64,000 bases of DNA from Sphaerisporangium cinnabarinum. GTDB taxonomy: Bacteria > Actinomycetota > Actinomycetes > Actinomycetales > Cellulomonadaceae. Made by a program: the position numbers and the translations under genes. The first letter of the stretch is position 1; each line of letters opens with the position of its first letter. Positions 62,680 to 64,000 of the stretch are shown piece after piece. The DNA is taken from NCBI GenBank assembly GCA_003052455.1, contig QAPD01000042.1:28993-92992 (forward strand), in the 5' to 3' direction. The notes below the pieces were generated by a model, which saw only the letters and a program-made list of their open reading frames with translations, ran no database searches and was not told the origin of the DNA.

Positions 62680-64000
62680 TCAGGAGATGTCGCCGTACTC
62701 CCAGTGCCAGGGCTCGTTCTTCGAGCCGCCGGCGCGGGCCCACTCGGGGTTGTCCCAGCCGTAGGCCGGCGCGTTGGCGCGCATCCACTCGTACTGCGCG
62801 GTGCCGTAGCTCTGGATGCCGCCGCCGAGGTCGAGCGCGAGCGCCCAGCCGTGGTTCGACATCCCGGGCGGCGCCGCGAAGTAGCCGCGGGACGCCTTCA
62901 CGGCGACCTGGGACGCGTACGAGCGGTAGGAGTCCGTCACGGAGAGGTTCGCGCCGAACGTCTCGCGGAACTTCTCGTTGAGGGCCTCGATCTGGTGGGC
63001 GGCGTCGCAGCGGAGCTGCTCCCCGGGCGCGAACGACAGCTCGCAGAGCGCGCTCGCGGGGATCTGCCCGTTGCCGAAGCCCGCGGTGGAGGCGGCCCAC
63101 TGGTCGAGCTGGGCGGCGACCTCCTCGGGCGACGGCGGTCCGGGCACGACCTGGACGGTCACGCCCGAGCCGGCGGCGTCGAGCAGGGTCGTGAGCTCCG
63201 CCGTCAGCGCGGCGATCTCCTCCGTGCCGCCGGTCCCGACGGGAGCCGCGGGGTCGGCCGGCGCCTCGCCGGCGTCGGGCGCGCCCTCGGCCGGGGCGTC
63301 GACGGCCGCGTCGGCCGTGCCCGTGGTGAGGTCGGGCGCGTCGGTGGCGGTGTCCGCGGCCGCCGCGTCCTCCTCGGGCGACTCGGTCGCCGCGTCCGCG
63401 TCGGCCGACGGCGTGGCCGCGTCCGTCCCGGGCGCGGCGTCGTCGGCCGACCCGGCGAGGTCGGGTGTCGCCGGGTCGAGCGTCGTGACGGCGGCACCCA
63501 GCTCGTCGAGCGGCGTGCGGGCCGAGGACCGGCTCGCGCGGTCGTCGGCGCGGCCGTCGAGCGCGGGCACGCTCGCGCCGAGCGTCTCGGCCGCGGTGAG
63601 GGCGTCGTCGGTCGCGGGCTCGTCGGCGGCCTCGGCGGACGCCGTGGCGTCGTCGGGGTTCGCGAGCCCCGACCCGGCGGGGGAGCCGAGGAGCGCCGCG
63701 CCCTCGGGCGCGGACGCCTCGGTCACGGCCTCGCTGAGGCGCGTGCGCGCGTCCTCGATCTGGGCCACCTGCTCGGGCGTGAGCGACGCGGCGCCCTCGC
63801 CGGTGAGGAACTGGGCCCGGACGAGCACGTCGCTCGCCGCCTCCACGGTCGCCGGGTCGGCGGTCGCGAGGTCGGCGGGCGCGCCGAGGGCCACGGGGGC
63901 CACGGCGGTGCCGGACGTCGGGGCGTCGCCCGGGGTCGCGCCGGTCGCGTCCGTCGTGGCGGACGGGGCCGACCCGTTGGCGAAGGCCGCCGCGGCGGTG
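62680..64000 (-). CDS. D-alanyl-D-alanine carboxypeptidase (VanY/M15B family), N-terminus beyond the window
   Basis: At least 440 residues; the frame is open at the right edge. The last ~130 residues form the peptidase: VTDSYRSYASQVAVKA, PPGMSNHGWALALDLGGG (SxHGxALAxD zinc motif) and EPWHWEYGDIS (the catalytic Glu and last His). It would trim peptidoglycan stem peptides outside the membrane. The ~300 residues before it are very rich in Ala, Asp, Thr, Pro and Glu, with a few short helices (LTPEQVAQIEDARTRLSEAV), a long flexible or wall-spanning stalk. The signal sequence must lie beyond 64000. Confidence 0.88.
   Translation of the reverse strand, partial: TAAAAFANGSAPSATTDATGATPGDAPTSGTAVAPVALGAPADLATADPATVEAASDVLVRAQFLTGEGAASLTPEQVAQIEDARTRLSEAVTEASAPEGAALLGSPAGSGLANPDDATASAEAADEPATDDALTAAETLGASVPALDGRADDRASRSSARTPLDELGAAVTTLDPATPDLAGSADDAAPGTDAATPSADADAATESPEEDAAAADTATDAPDLTTGTADAAVDAPAEGAPDAGEAPADPAAPVGTGGTEEIAALTAELTTLLDAAGSGVTVQVVPGPPSPEEVAAQLDQWAASTAGFGNGQIPASALCELSFAPGEQLRCDAAHQIEALNEKFRETFGANLSVTDSYRSYASQVAVKASRGYFAAPPGMSNHGWALALDLGGGIQSYGTAQYEWMRANAPAYGWDNPEWARAGGSKNEPWHWEYGDIS

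Overview
This is a 64-kb chromosomal window from a very GC-rich actinobacterium. The gene content points to Micrococcales, most likely Cellulomonadaceae or Promicromonosporaceae (Cellulosimicrobium, Isoptericola or Cellulomonas type). The clues are SAM-IV-type riboswitches, a BldC-type regulator, a DUF3073 protein, an SCP_3-type protein in the wider purF neighbourhood, a split-lycopene-cyclase C50 carotenoid operon, and many starts preceded by TAnnnT boxes only 6-8 nt upstream, as in leaderless transcription. The taxon call is inference from gene content. I see no integrase, transposase, prophage or CRISPR array.

Layout. 1-3.9 kb: the tail of an endonuclease/exonuclease/phosphatase-family protein, then a TetR regulator with its MMPL exporter. 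4-18 kb: a large operon behind a SAM-IV riboswitch, with five luciferase-like flavin monooxygenases, a DUF1684 protein, a GNAT acetyltransferase, an amino-acid-type ABC transporter, a sarcosine-oxidase-like flavoenzyme, a nitroreductase and a rhodanese. 18-24 kb: a second SAM-type riboswitch ahead of a peptide-type ABC transporter with a fused double ATPase. 24-26 kb: Dps, an aldo/keto reductase and a small membrane protein. 26.4-27.7 kb (minus): two flavin reductases behind a third SAM-type riboswitch. 28-32 kb: glutamate dehydrogenase, a VOC protein, Ohr with a divergent TetR, CutC, and a 23-bp tandem repeat. 32.4-38.1 kb: a second family-5 ABC transporter. 38.3-40.3 kb: an RNB-domain ribonuclease and an SCP-like protein. 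40.4-45.4 kb: a structured leader and a 1586-residue secreted nuclease/5'-nucleotidase. 46-50 kb (minus): sulfate ABC transporter. 50-53.3 kb: purF, purM, DUF3073. 53.7-57.3 kb: bldC, two small membrane proteins, tRNA-Phe/Asp/Glu, a small metallopeptidase, and an ArsR-CDF metal operon. 57.4-62.6 kb: galE and crtB-crtI-crtYe-crtYf-crtEb. 62.7 kb to the edge: a VanY-like carboxypeptidase, cut by the window.

The main story is sulfur. Two or three ABC importers would bring in organosulfur compounds or S-containing amino acids and peptides. The monooxygenases would oxidise them with FMNH2 from the separately encoded reductases, and the released sulfite would feed assimilation. The SAM-sensing leaders would switch the three units off when methionine/SAM is plentiful. 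The sulfate importer has no riboswitch, but it shares an inverted-repeat upstream element with the second riboswitch unit. That suggests a protein regulator ties inorganic and organic sulfur uptake together.
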